A stretch of DNA of 64,000 bases, taken from assembly GCA_013423325.1 (NCBI GenBank), contig BLJB01000180.1:186001-250000 (forward strand). Direction: 5' to 3'. The number at the start of each line of letters is the position of its first letter. Positions within the stretch are counted from its first letter, which is position 1. The notes under the pieces were generated by a model. It saw only the letters and a list, made by a program, of their open reading frames with translations, was not told where the DNA came from and made no database searches. This DNA comes from Usnea hakonensis. Lineage: Eukaryota > Ascomycota > Lecanoromycetes > Lecanorales > Parmeliaceae. The position numbers were made by a program, and so were the translations under genes. Of the stretch, positions 34,322-45,699 are shown piece after piece.

Positions 34322-35481
34322 ATGTATAGTAGCGGGGGAACTATCCAGCTGCTGTCCACATCATCACTGCGGTACCTGGGCAAACGTATCGGGCTCAGCT
34401 CCACTGTCGAACGCGTGCCTGCTCTCTACAATGTCTCCCAATCCCAACACTATTCTACGATCCTATTTCAACCTCGTCTGACCACATCAAGACTCCGTCG
34501 AACTTACGCGCAAAAATTTGTATCTCGGTCAGCAACCACCGCCGCGAAAAAGGCCCCCACCACCTCCGCGACAAAAGCCGCCAAGAAGCCGGCACCCAAA
34601 AAGACAACACCAAAGTCATTGCCAAAAGCCAAAGCAGAGGCAAAGCCTGTAAAGAAGAAGACCAAGGCAAAGACCAAGGCAAAGACCAAGGTTAAGAAGC
34701 CGAAGACCAAGGTCAAGAAGCCGAAGGCCAAGAAGCCCAAGAAGGTGTTGACAGCCGAAGAAAAAACTAAAGCGACCATCAAGGACCTCAAAGCAAAAGC
34801 TCTCAAACCCCCTGCCCAATTGGCCACTCTTGTATGGCAGGTGTTTTTGAAAGATAAGGTCAAGGCAATGGAAAAGGTTCAGGGAGAAAAGGGTGCCTAC
34901 AAGAAACAATTTGCGACTACGTCGAAAGCAGCAAGTGCTGCGTACAAAGAATTGACTCCAGAACAACTTGAGGTATGTCTAACATTCGAAAGACTGGCCC
35001 CTCCAGTTTGACTAACACTTTGAAGAACTACAATCACCTTACAACTCAGAACAAAAACGCAAATGCTGCCGCCTATCGTCAATTTATCGAATCTCATACT
35101 CCACTGGAAATTTACAACGCCAACCTTGCGCGTCGTCACCTCACGAGACTGGGGGTTAGGTCTAGCCAACTAAAGGACGATAGGCAGGTCACAAGCAGTC
35201 GTTCTGCGTATATCTATTTCTATCAGAGTCGCTATAAATCGGGTGATTTCAGAGGAATGAAATCAGATGTGGCCGCAGGTTTGATTGGCCGAGAATGGAA
35301 GGGTCAAACAGATGAGCAGAAGAAGGTACGTCGCCTTGAAATTCCTGTTGGTTCGGTTGCTGATGCTCTCTAGCCTTTCATCGACATGGCCGCCCAAGAC
35401 TTGGCGAGATACTCTCAGGAGCGGAAGACAGTTCTGAACAAGGAAATGAGGTCCCCAAAACCGAAGAAGTTGACAGCATAG
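34322..35481 (+). CDS. Mitochondrial HMG-box DNA-packaging protein (Abf2-like)
   Basis: Exons 34322-34972, 35026-35325 and 35374-35481 give 352 aa. The N-terminal 60 residues are basic and hydroxylated without acids, fitting a mitochondrial presequence. A Lys/Ala/Pro-rich linker (repeated KAKTKAKTK) spans about 75-145. Two HMG-box-like helical regions follow (about 160-225 and 268-335); the second reads SRSAYIYFYQSRYKSG ... IGREWKGQTDEQKKPF. Two boxes after a presequence is the Abf2/TFAM plan for bending and compacting mtDNA. The first box is divergent. Confidence 0.82.
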
Positions 35482-36984
35482 AGTTGTCCAGGCTCGTCAA
35501 ATGACAGTCCACATCGTGGGCGTCCCTCTAATTGCTTGTGTGGAAGAGGGATTGTTCTGTTCAATTTCTGACAATCATTACTGCCTTGTGTTGATACCTG
35601 TCTTGCGGATGGAAGACCAGAAGCTTGTTGTCAGTAAGGGATCTTTGAGGACGTGCTTTTCACCCTGCACCATACCATGCAAATCGATATGTTATGTCAG
35701 TTTCTCAAGATTGATCAAACAAGGCGTCATATGTACTATTAGAAATATCATACCCCCCACCCTTCCCAGTGCTTGTGATACCTGCCTTACATTTTTGTCG
35801 AGTCGGACATCTCCCAACTTGTCCGGCGGCGACCTCGGCTTCGATACTCCGCAGGCAGCAACCAAAGCCGCTGCCGTTGGTTCCAAGACTGCAAGGTAAC
35901 TACTCCGTACCTATCTAGTAGCCTAATCCTACTTTCCCAGCCCCTTACCATGAGAGGAGCACGAATCCAGTATGTAGAATCACATATAGAAAGACCCCGC
36001 CGTCGGAGTGAGTACACGATGTGCTGACGGCTGTTGAAAAATTTTCCCTACCTCCCACGCCTTCCTTGTCTTAACTCCCCCACGACCCTCTCCCTACACC
36101 TAGAACCCCCTTCCCCTTTACAGACATACGAATAAGAGCTAGCTGCCCCATATCAAGACTCGGATTTTTAGATCCTACCTTCACCCTTACTTAAAGGCAT
36201 TAGGGTTAAAGAAGGAGCTTCTTCGTGTGCGTATAAATGGGTTGGGGGACCTCATGAGATTGAAATGCAATCAGGTAAGGTAGGTTTTGCGAGTATGTAT
36301 CATTGGGTGGGAGGGTTCTGTTTGGGGGAGGGGGGGGAGGGGGGGGGAAGGGATTAGATATTGGGTATTTAGAAGGCTGACTCGGTTTTGAACCCTATAT
36401 TATTATGAGAAAAGGGTTCTCGTTATATAGGACGGACTATTTGAGGGGGTTAATCGCTTATCAAGTAGATGAAAGTGCAATTTAGAATCCTTTGGGTTTG
36501 AGAAGGCGGGTTTGGGGGGATTATTGTTGGCTTGATGCCTTTCTTCTTCTTCCCCGAGATTTTTCTCGTTCGGGACTAACATTTATCTACAAGGTCTAGA
36601 TTCTTACCGGTTGATTATGAACAGTGAAACATCTGGATGGCTTTATTCTTTGGACGTTTCCGAGTCTTGCGAGCCGCTGTTGAGAGGTTGAGAGATCATC
36701 ATAGGAGGTATGTGCTACATCTCTTACCAGAGCACAGACGCACCGCATCGAACCTACGCCTACAAAGTATTGGTAACCAACAGACAGGGTATGAAAGCCA
36801 GCTGTGGGCTCCTATTAATTCTCCATATTCTTTTCTAGCAAAGCGCACGAATCATGCATGAAACACACGCCCCTATCACTACAACAAACAACAAAGATGC
36901 CTCGCTCGCCGAAGAAGCCGTAAGGGTCCCGTCGAACACTTCAGCCTTGACAGCGCATTACGACCTGCCTTCCTTCAAGGTCTT
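35482..36984. other. Intergenic, no gene supported
   Basis: About 1.5 kb with a G-rich patch at 36300-36350 and CT-rich stretches near 36060-36120. I see no coding unit on either strand. Confidence 0.5.
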
Positions 36985-37900
36985 TCAAAACGCTGCAAGT
37001 ATCCCGATCAAGAGGAGCATCCCAGCGCTACAGTCAAAGCCATGGAGAGAACTGGCGCCACTTTTCTTGGTGGGTGAAGCGGAGGCAGTGGGTTTCTTCG
37101 AAGTCTGAGGTATGTCAGTGAGCTTCCATTCTGCTAGGTGGGTTGTTTCGTATCTTACATCCGTGGCGTTTGTAGTAGCTGTACCGGAGGGACCTTTGGC
37201 CGTGTTCGACGTGCTGATTCCGCTCGCTGTCCCGTTTGCTGTCCCTGCTGAGCCGGATATGGTTTCTGAATGGGAAGTCGACGGGCTTGAAGTGGTGGTG
37301 ACTGGAGTAGTTGCAGTAGACTTCGACACTGTAGGAGGTCCTGATGTTTCATGGATAGGGCCGCCTGTGAGGGTGTCACTGTCAGCTCTCTATTTTTTCC
37401 ATCCTGTGCGACTGTGCTGATCCAAATCGCTCCGGACACACTCATCCAGAGATCAATGATCGAAGACGGAATAGCTTGATGCCAGAGAAGACGTACCAGT
37501 CGACATTATGATAGGAGTAGCGTCCGAGGCTGTAGCAGTTCCTGTTATTGTCACCATTAGCTCTCTGATCTAGCTATGCTGCCAGTCGTTCTCATCGTGG
37601 TCAATCAGAAGCCAATGAAACCGGTCGCGGACGACTTTCCGAAGACAGGGCAGTGAACGAACGCGAAGAAATCGTACCAGTCCGAGTGACAGTAGGAGCA
37701 AGATCATTGGAAACGGCAGCGATATCGCTAGACAGCGAGTCCACGACACCGGCGCGAATATTGATTCTGAAGTTGGTATCATGTCAGCGTGGAGTGATTT
37801 GGTGCAGGGAGAGGTCCACGAAGTGAACAACAGCGTTGTCCGTTTTCACGTACGCGAAGCTTGCGAACAAGGTAGCCTTCAGCACAGAGGAGAGATGCAT
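36985..37900 (-). CDS. Ser/Thr-rich secreted, probably GPI-anchored protein 1
   Basis: Five exons: 37854-37900, 37678-37766, 37497-37541, 37159-37364 and 36985-37104, phases consistent, give 168 aa. The start (MHLSSVLKATLFASFA) is a short signal peptide. The middle is Ser/Thr/Gly-rich and likely O-glycosylated (TSSPSTSHSETISGSAGT). The end is small residues plus a hydrophobic tail (CSAGMLLLIGILAAF), a GPI-attachment pattern. The last 54-nt intron is a multiple of three and free of stops. Cell-wall or surface role is inferred only. Two similar proteins follow within 5 kb. Confidence 0.65.
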
Positions 37901-38478
37901 GATGATACTCTATGAGTGAAAGGGTTTTGGAATATGGGGTTTCAGAAGAAGGGTAGAAAACGTGGTTTTTTTCGAGGGAAGGACGTTGTCAGATGTGAAA
38001 GAAATTTTTGTGAAGAGAAAGTACTTGTACTTTCGAAATGAAGTTACACTGCCCCTTGTTTCTTGTACGGACGAAGCGGCTAGCCGTCACCTTTCCCCTT
38101 TGGGATGCTTTGCCCACATCACGAGTCCGTGCCAAGGCTCTGTGGCGAACGGCATGAGAGAAAGTCCGCTCAACACCCTCATCGTTTCGTTGAGATGCCA
38201 AGGTTTTGGAGAATAGAGAGATTGAATTTGTTGTGAGTGGCGCCACGGCCTCTTTGAGAGTCTTTCAAATGATACGCCTGCATTTTTGGGCAACAATTTG
38301 TCTTCAGATCCAACAATATGTTTGCTCTGAGTATGGGAAGGAAGGAAGTCAGAAAACGATTGCGAACGCTGATAAGTATTATTACAAGAGAGATGCTTGA
38401 TTTGCGGACAAAAGAAGGAAACAACCAGTGTAAAATAGTGCCAAGTTCACCGACTGACAGCCCAATCTTCCATCTATC
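37901..38478. other. Intergenic between two ST-rich protein genes
   Basis: No gene seen; presumed promoter of the 36985-37900 gene and 3' flank of the 38479 gene. Confidence 0.45.
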
Positions 38479-39077
38479 TTACAGCCCAGCCAACATCCCA
38501 GCTAGGACAAGAATCCCTCCAGTACCAGCGAATCCACGGAACTGATCTGCCATGTTCCTCACAGACTTCGTAGATGATGTGGAAGCTGTAGCCGAGGCAT
38601 TTGTGGTGTTTTTAGTCTGGACTGGATCAGTGGGAGACCAATTTTGGCACCATATTCCTCGTTGGCTCACATTGAGACTACTTAGAGCACCGGTTCCAGA
38701 TGCTTGTGCTGACACGCTTGAGGAAGCCATAGTACTCGATGTCATTCCTGACGCCAGCCCTGGCGTTGTTGTTGAAGGAACCGAAGTTGGAGACGGGGTC
38801 TCCGAGACGGAATTGCTCCAAGGAGTAGAGGTCGACGACCAAGTGGATGTCACAGCTTCTTGAGCATTAGCGTCATTTCTTGGGAACGCTCTGGCCATGA
38901 CCACCATTATGTGGCAGATGCAACGACAGCCGGGAGACGCAGTGATGCACTGGCTGGCAAAGCGGAAATCTTTGGGACTCCCGGAATGGACTCACCAGAG
39001 GCAGTGCCGTTGAAGGAGTCTTGACCATAGATGAGGCCTACGAACAGGATATACATGTGTAGGAAAGGGAGACGCAT
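38479..39077 (-). CDS. Ser/Thr-rich secreted, probably GPI-anchored protein 2
   Basis: Exons 38996-39077 and 38479-38888 (107-nt intron) give 163 aa. A signal peptide (MRLPFLHMYILFVGLIYGQ) precedes a Ser/Thr-rich region (TSTWSSTSTPWSNSVSETPS). N-glycosylation sequons NVS, NTT and NAS are visible. The C-terminus is a GPI-like hydrophobic tail (GTGGILVLAGMLAGL). The acceptor was chosen because it restores phase. No family recognised. Confidence 0.65.
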
Positions 39078-39845
39078 ATTGGTATTCGAGCTGTAAGAGA
39101 GTTGATAGTAGGCTGCTGCTGCGACAGGATTGATCTTCCAAGATGGAGTGAGGGACTAATTGCAGGAAATTCTAAGGGGATGGCTGTAGCTTATATGCAC
39201 TTTCGTAGAGAGTCCTACTCTCGCAGGCAAGGCAAATCGGCAACGATATTCAAACCACCGCCCGTCGACTTGCCCCATTGGCAATTTGTGAACCGCATTG
39301 GTGTGGTCCCTTCAATCATAATGAGACCTTGCCGAGACATTGTGACCAAGTAGGCCAGGTTTTAGATGGAATCATATGGTGGGACCTTGCCATATGAAAT
39401 GGTGCAACACATCAAATCGGCATCAACTGGTATGGGCAATCATTTGAATCCAGCCCCGTCTGGTCATGATTGATGATTGCCTACAACGGTTAACGCCGGT
39501 CTTGGTTTGACGCATGTGCATGTCCCAAACTTGAATTGAGTTTTCATAAGTATGCAGCCACTACCGTCTCCGCTTAAAGCATATGATGCACCTGACCCAT
39601 CTTGTCTGCAGCAAATCATGTGCGCCTTCCACTTAGCCGTTGTAGCCTATAACATTGCAAGGAAATAGCGTTAGTCATATGGAGCTAAATAGGTGGGCCT
39701 TTCCCACATAAGAAGACCCCTCCCACCCACCAAGACACTCTTTCTTCCTTCTCAGCCTCTCTCCAACCACCCGCACTACCAAATCTCCCAACTTCTCATT
39801 CTCAACACCCAAACCGAAACCAAACCAAACCAACCCCCACTCAAA
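39078..39845. other. Divergent intergenic region
   Basis: Between the divergent genes at 39077 and 39846. The last 200 bp are CT/CA-rich, as in many fungal promoters. No gene seen. Confidence 0.5.
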
Positions 39846-40199
39846 ATGTCTTCCTCCGGCTCCAGCGGAAAAGGCTACGACATCACCAGCTCCGGCACCA
39901 ACAGCCAGGTAAATCAAATCCCCCCTCACCGAGACACCCATCCAACCTAAAATGAGCAGGGCAACCGCTACGACAGCCGAGACTACACCCCTTCGACCGG
40001 AGGCAACCAAGCCAATTCTAATACCTATCACTACTCCAACACCGACGGTAAGTTGAGCTCTCCTGGAAAGGTGTGGGGGATGATGATTCAGAGGCTGAGA
40101 GGGAGAACAGGGAGCTATTATTACAGCAATCCGAATGGGTCTACTTATCATAATGATGGGAATGGCGGGTCTACTTATACGCCTGGAGGGAAGAAGTGA
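39846..40199 (+). CDS. Conserved small Gly/Ser/Tyr/Asn-rich fungal protein (79 aa)
   Basis: Exons 39846-39908, 39960-40047 and 40111-40199, introns 51 and 63 nt, give 79 aa. The product begins MSSSGSSGKGYDITSSGTNS and contains YHYSNTDG, SYYYSNPNGSTYHNDG and GGSTYTPGGKK. Very similar short proteins occur across filamentous ascomycetes. The composition is that of an intrinsically disordered polypeptide. Function unknown. Confidence 0.8.
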
Positions 40200-41252
40200 G
40201 GTTGTGGGCGAGAGGGGGGTTTAGCCTCGATAGAGGGGTCTGGAGAGATGGTGTGTGTTTGGAGATGGTATTCGGAGAGATGCGCGTGATTAGCTAGATG
40301 CCAGAGAGACGTAGTCATCAAGCAAGTAATGCTATGCTGCCAATGTCTCGATACTCGTTTGATTTGACTCATCAAGTGCTATGGGTCATAAATCTAAATA
40401 TAGCGCTGAGGAGCTGAACTTACCCTGACTTGACAGGAAACAGTCCCCCTCCCCCACCTCACCTCGCTTCCCAACAAGACTATCGTGAAGCTCGCAACAC
40501 TCTTCTACAAAAATCTGAATCTGATAGCTCCTCAAGGGCTGTCAATGTGGAGAACCGGAGGGCGCGTTGGTTTGTGTAGGGTGACTCTCGTAATGCAAGT
40601 GCCCCGAGTCAAGATGAAGGAATGAGACTTTGCGGAAATCATTGACCCTTGAAAGCCCGGCTGAGATGTGCTAGATCCGCGATCAAAGATGACGGGAAAA
40701 CGTTGGAATTCAAACCTTCCCCTTTGCCGTCCCACACCTTCAGAGACCGGGAGAATATGCATTCCGCTACTTGGAGAGTCTTGTTGCTGAAGTACAACAT
40801 GGAGAGATCGGGTTTGTACTTTATTTGCTTGTTTATATCATATCCAAACAAATGGGAATCCTGGCGCTGTCCTGAAACAGAAAACGCCTCCAATAGGCGA
40901 GGGTAGATTCTGACCACTCGATTACATCTCTTCGTAACCTTTGTCTACATACTCTAGGTTTTTCCTTAATTGTCACATGGAAGGTTTGCTTTTGACGTCT
41001 GCCAGTCATTATGCCTGGGTAGCACTTCTGCCTGTTTGATGATTGTGTCTCAGCGGTGGTTTGTGATCAAAGCCATGGCTACCTGCATCGTCATGCCGGA
41101 GCAATATTCACGTCCTGCCAAAGGATAAAAGTAGGTCTGCTAGGAAATTTTTGTAGTTCTGTTGTTCCGAATTGTATCATTTTCTTTCCTGAGAAATTGT
41201 TGACTGCCGAGTCTCTCAGAGCCATCAGTTGCAGCGAAGAGAAAAGACAAAA
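40200..41252. other. Intergenic, no gene supported
   Basis: About 1 kb without a credible coding unit on either strand. Confidence 0.45.
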
Positions 41253-41807
41253 ATGCAGCTATTCTTCCCGCAGATCATCACCTTAATGGCGGGTCTTGTC
41301 CTGGCCCAAGTCAACGTCCAGCAGTTTGTTCTACCTTTTTCCAGTCTTGATGAAGTACCCCAAACTGATACTGTACTTTTCAGGAAGAACTCCACCTCCC
41401 TCCCCACGTCTTCCCTTACACCGCTATTCCAACCAGTCTCACAAACATTCACTACAGAGGCAGGAACCTCAGGGACGTCTCTCATATCAAACCCTACAGG
41501 CACAACGCTGTTCCATGTCGTCTCGCCCTCTGCAACGCTCATAGCCAAACCAACAACCACAAGCGCGGCAGCAACGAGTGATGCTGTTACTCCGGGGTCG
41601 AAAAAAAGCGCTGCTGGTCACTGTCATGGGTCTTTGACAGCTGCTGTCGTGGTTTTGGGAATGGTGATGAGTTTGGTGGCTGTGATGCGACATACTGTGG
41701 GCAGGTGTAATGGGCAGATACTTGGATCCAGTAAGATGGACGAGCGATGGGTTGATTGGGAGATTTCCTGGGTGTGTTTCATGTCGAGTCTGTTGTATGT
41801 TCTCTAG
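41253..41807 (+). CDS. Ser/Thr-rich secreted or type I membrane protein 3
   Basis: One exon, 184 aa from the Met at 41253. It has a signal peptide (FPQIITLMAGLVLAQ), a Ser/Thr-rich region (NSTSLPTSSLTP, TTTSAAATSDAV) and a hydrophobic span (SLTAAVVVLGMVMSLVAV). Some 40 residues follow the span, so it is either a single-pass membrane protein or the 3' end is mis-modelled and the real protein ends at a GPI tail. Composition and location group it with the genes at 36985 and 38479. Confidence 0.6.
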   Translation: MQLFFPQIITLMAGLVLAQVNVQQFVLPFSSLDEVPQTDTVLFRKNSTSLPTSSLTPLFQPVSQTFTTEAGTSGTSLISNPTGTTLFHVVSPSATLIAKPTTTSAAATSDAVTPGSKKSAAGHCHGSLTAAVVVLGMVMSLVAVMRHTVGRCNGQILGSSKMDERWVDWEISWVCFMSSLLYVL

Positions 41808-42290
41808 TACCTCTCACTAGTCCATTCAGGGGCCTCCATGACTGTTCGACAAGTTCGTCTAAGATTAATCTAGCCTGGCCTACTTCTTCATGATGTGAGA
41901 GCAGTGCATATTTGAGCGTCAAATTTGCAAAAGACACTTTTAATATCTGGTGAGGGCTCGTGAGAAGCGCTTACTTAGCATGGTGGTCGAACATCTGTAA
42001 CAGACTGCCTTTATATCGCTGACTGGAAAGCTGATTTCGAAGTTCCGCAGATGTCATACCTTGAACTACCTCCGTTCTGGAGATATGCCGTCCACATCTC
42101 TTATCCATACGTGCAATAGTACCCCAAAAAGGAGGCAAAATAGCGGGAAAGGTGACAAAGACAAATACGTTCCGAGGGATCGATCAGGCAAAAGGAATCG
42201 GGGAGTGGGTTGACTGCAGGTTCGCTTCAACGCCGTCAACCACATACTTCAAACCACCGACCCGATGTCTTGAAATGTGGTGTACTATTT

Positions 42291-42336
<46 letters not shown>

Positions 42337-42794
42337 GAATCAATCTCTCACTTCCTCTCCATCCTTTCTCTCTTCTTGATACTGACCACCCCTATATGAG
42401 CAGGTCGTCTACAGCTATATAATTCCCTCTTCTCCCCTGACTAATTAGGCGAACATCCCCTCTGAGATAGGAGATAGAAACTGGGCCCCTTGGTACCTCT
42501 TCCCTTTCACAAATCATCATCTAAATTGTGAGCTTTCGGGTCTGCCTAGATGGTCTCCTTGCTTTACTTACTGTACCGGCGCGCTATTCAGGGCTGGTTG
42601 GTAGGAGGAGAAACGTGATAGATGGGGAGATGGGAAGGCAGAGAGAGAGATTGTATTCACTGGTGCTATTCACATTTGTCATGATTCACGTGCTGGTGGG
42701 TGAAAAAGTTTTTTTGATGAATTCACAACTGCTTACAATTGCCCACCAGACAGTTGTATTGGTGAATATGAGCATTCACATTCACATATCATTC
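41808..42794. other. Intergenic with long poly-T tract
   Basis: No gene seen. T39 at 42295-42333 could be a poly-A tail of a retroposed sequence in the opposite direction or a simple repeat. Confidence 0.45.
42295..42333. repeat. Poly-T tract (39 nt)
   Basis: An uninterrupted run of 39 T. No retroelement frame was found beside it on either strand. Confidence 0.9.
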
Positions 42795-42854
42795 CTTTCC
42801 TCGATTCACTCAGAGTAGTGAAGGCTCAGTGCAGGCATCCTCTAGTATTTAAAG

Positions 42855-42934
42855 CCCCTTCTCTCCCACCCAAACCATCTTTCCTACACTATACCCCCTT
42901 CTCTCCCACCCAAAACATCTTTCCTACACCATCT
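42855..42934 (+). repeat. 40-bp tandem duplication in a promoter-like region
   Basis: Two copies of a pyrimidine-rich 40-bp unit (CCCCTTCTCTCCCACCCAAA plus 20 nt ending in a CTACAC motif) with few mismatches. TATTTAAA lies just upstream at 42846-42853, as expected for a core promoter. Confidence 0.85.
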
Positions 42935-43129
42935 CCCTTCTCTATATATATACATATCCCTGTTCACGGCTTCTCCAACACTATATGCCACTGTACATAA
43001 GAGTACTCCAGTATCATTGGCCTCAGACTGCAATCATCAACACGCCGCGCTACACATCTGTCAGACCTCTTGCACAGACTCGCAGCCTTGACTAGCTTGC
43101 AAGCACTCATAAAGCCTTCCGATTCTACA

Positions 43130-43670
43130 ACATCTCTCGCCCGTATCTTCCGTACCCTTGCGGCTGGAAGAGGGTGACAGCAGGCAGTCTTCCGAATACG
43201 ACGAAGCGTCCAAGAGAGAGCTGTAGTCGAGACTTGATGCCGCGAAGGCTTCCATAGAACAGATCCAACATGCCAGGAAAGAGCTGGATCAGGAGCTTCG
43301 CACCGTGCGCAGATACACCGCAGAGCTGCAAGCATCACTCGAGCAGGTGCAAGGCGACAAGGCAGGGCTTGAAACATCATTCCAGCAGATGTCAGACGCC
43401 TGGGCCAACGTAGACCGGTCTAGAGCCTCTGGTGACGCCGAAGGATCTCATGAGCAGGAAGTAAACCCCCAAGAGCTGGAATGAAGACTTTCAGAGAAGG
43501 AGGAAAGACGTCAAGCTCAGGAAGAAAGACTCCAAGATAAGGAGCAAAGTCTTCAAGCGCGGGCAGGGTTTGAAAGTGAGCAACAGTTGAATCTTCCTGC
43601 CACCAAATCAGAGATCAATAGATCCGAGACAGTCTCCGGAGAACGCAATGGCCGACAAGGCATTACCTAA
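43130..43670 (+). pseudogene. Coiled-coil protein pseudogene
   Basis: One frame reads a Glu/Gln/Lys-rich helical protein (KELDQELRTVRRYTAELQAS, then KEERRQAQEERLQDKEQSLQ). It is interrupted by an in-frame TAG at 43224-43226 and TGA at 43482-43484 and ends with TAA at 43668-43670. The contexts (CTG-TAG-TCG, GAA-TGA-AGA) suggest CAG and CGA codons changed by C-to-T. Upstream is a promoter-like block (42795-42960). The function of the parent gene is unknown; more degraded sequence continues to about 44330. Confidence 0.6.
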
Positions 43671-44340
43671 AACCGACGAGAGGAAACAAAAGACGGTACG
43701 GGTCTTGAAGGGTTTGGAGAGTCGCTCCTTACCCCGTCGAAGAAGAGGTCGTACAGTGGGTCCGCACCCGATCCAAGACAGAGCAAGAGAACCCAAAACT
43801 CCGCCTAGACCTACGACTATCCACCGAAGCTATGCAACCGTGGCAGATGAAGAGGTATATCCAGATGAGGACCAGCTTCCTCCCAGCTCACCGCCTGGAT
43901 ATATGGCCGAGACGAAAGCAGCAATGAGCAATGATAGCCCAAGGGCAGAAGTTCGAGGCGGAGGACTGGTGGCGAGGAGGGATGGAAGACCAAGTCGAGA
44001 GTGCACGGGGAAGAGCTGGCTACTACGATGGAGATGATCCGCAGTGGAATTCCACGCAGGATTGCAGAATCAGGATATCGCTCGGGAGCCGTGGGATCCA
44101 TCAAGACAGAATCTCTGGCGCAGCCAAAAATTAGGCTTTCAAGTATGAACAAGGCAAATGCGGTTGTCGGCGATTTTATTGGTTTAACGCTGAATTATGT
44201 CGTCCCGCCTACGACTGCGACCTCAAGGGCAATACTCTTCAGACCTGCGGATTTCCAAGTCGGTGGCCCAAGTGGCAGTCGAAGATCCGCCGCCAGTGGT
44301 GTCGCAGCCCGAAGAGGAAGATGATGCATTGGACTGGATG
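43649..44340 (+). pseudogene. Degraded coding sequence downstream of the coiled-coil relic
   Basis: Protein-like stretches appear in shifting frames (KFEAEDWWRGGMEDQVESA, GYYDGDDPQWNSTQD), with stops between. They read like the rest of the same decayed gene after frameshifts. No intact frame over 130 codons is credible. Confidence 0.35.
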
Positions 44341-44375
44341 AGATTGTAGCCTCTTATACTACATTGAGCTTATTG

Positions 44376-45280
44376 ATTATATCCCCCAGGTATCACCATG
44401 GAAGCCTACCATACGGGAAAAGATCTCTGGTCTGGATACTCTGGCACATCTGCGTCCGGCTCGCTATGATTGGGCTCAGCATTTTCCAACAGATATCGTC
44501 CTTTTTCGCCTGCACACCTCTGCCTGTATACACACATGTAGCCACATTTCTACTCAGTCCGAGTCTCTATCGAATAATACAGGCGTTTTCTTGAAAGGAC
44601 AATCTAACAACTCCACGCCCGACTCACGCACCATACTGAACTTATTCATCACTATCCCGATTATCACCATGGAAGTATCTCTCTAGATGAAAAGATTTCT
44701 GGCGGCATTTTTGCACATCTCCATTCAGCTCATGATCATTGGGCTTATCATTTTCGCTGTGGATTCTTCCGCAGCTGGATTCATTGTGGTCTGCCTTAGT
44801 AGGCTGGAGCCTTGGAGAAATATGGACGACAGGACCTTCTAGGAATGGAAAGAGAAAAGGGAGTACGAAGTCAATTAATTGTCATGTCCCTGAGGATTGT
44901 ATACGAGTATGTGAACACCTTGACCTAAACCGTGTCGCTAATTTGCGCTGATCAGTATTCCAGAAGATACAAAGCGTCTCGCACTCAGCTTCGTCCTAAC
45001 CTTCCGTCACCCAACTTTCCAGCACCCCCAACTGGGAGCGCGATGTCATTTGTCGTTGGCTTCGCTTTTTGGATTGTAGACGAGTAGGTGAACACTTTGA
45101 CCTACCCATCCTACTGCAACTCTATAGGAGTCGCGAATTTGAGCTGAGCAGTATTCCAGAGGATTCAAAGCATCTCGCAATAAGCCTGGTCCCAACCTTC
45201 CAGCACCCAACCTTCCAGCACCCAACCTTCCAGAACCCAGCCTTTCGCAACATCATAGAGCTCTCCAAGAAGATATGAGT
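44376..45280 (+). repeat. Degenerate duplications and a 15-bp minisatellite
   Basis: A TTATCACCATGGAAG..GCACATCT..GATTGGGCT block occurs near 44385-44490 and again near 44660-44760. A second block (AGTATTCCAGA.GAT.CAAAGC.TCTCGCA, preceded by a GTGAACAC.TTGACCTA motif) occurs near 44910-45000 and 45087-45190. At 45191-45239 are three units of about CAACCTTCCAGCACC. The segment looks like an old, duplicated and mutated gene. Confidence 0.6.
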
Positions 45281-45699
45281 AACACTCCGGCAATTGTGAA
45301 TGCTATGAATACACATCCGTATAATCATACCGAGCACACTGTGAGATTGAGGGGAATTATAGCGGGCGATCCCAGACGTAGTATTACAGTGGGACAACCT
45401 GCTAGAGGCGAGCGGTCAGAAGCGGTCATCGATCCGCAATAGCGTCCAGACAGACTATCGAGACAGTGAATGGATCGAAGCGTGGCAAAGCTGCTATCTG
45501 TCGGGGCCAGCAAGCAATCCCAAACACTCCTTGAAGTGCCGCAGCAAGAATTATTTCAACATGGTCGCAGCATCAAAGACGGACAAGGAAGCGTTTTAAG
45601 GACAATTGGAGAAAAGCGAACCATGAACTGACCCCTGGAAAGGTTGTTGCGAAGTGTGGACTCTTGAAGCGTGCTGAAGAGGTTATCTCCGCCTCGGGC

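Noticed and set aside
42295..42333. Poly-A tail of a LINE/SINE
   Set aside because: No reverse transcriptase remnant, Pol III boxes or target-site duplication identified.
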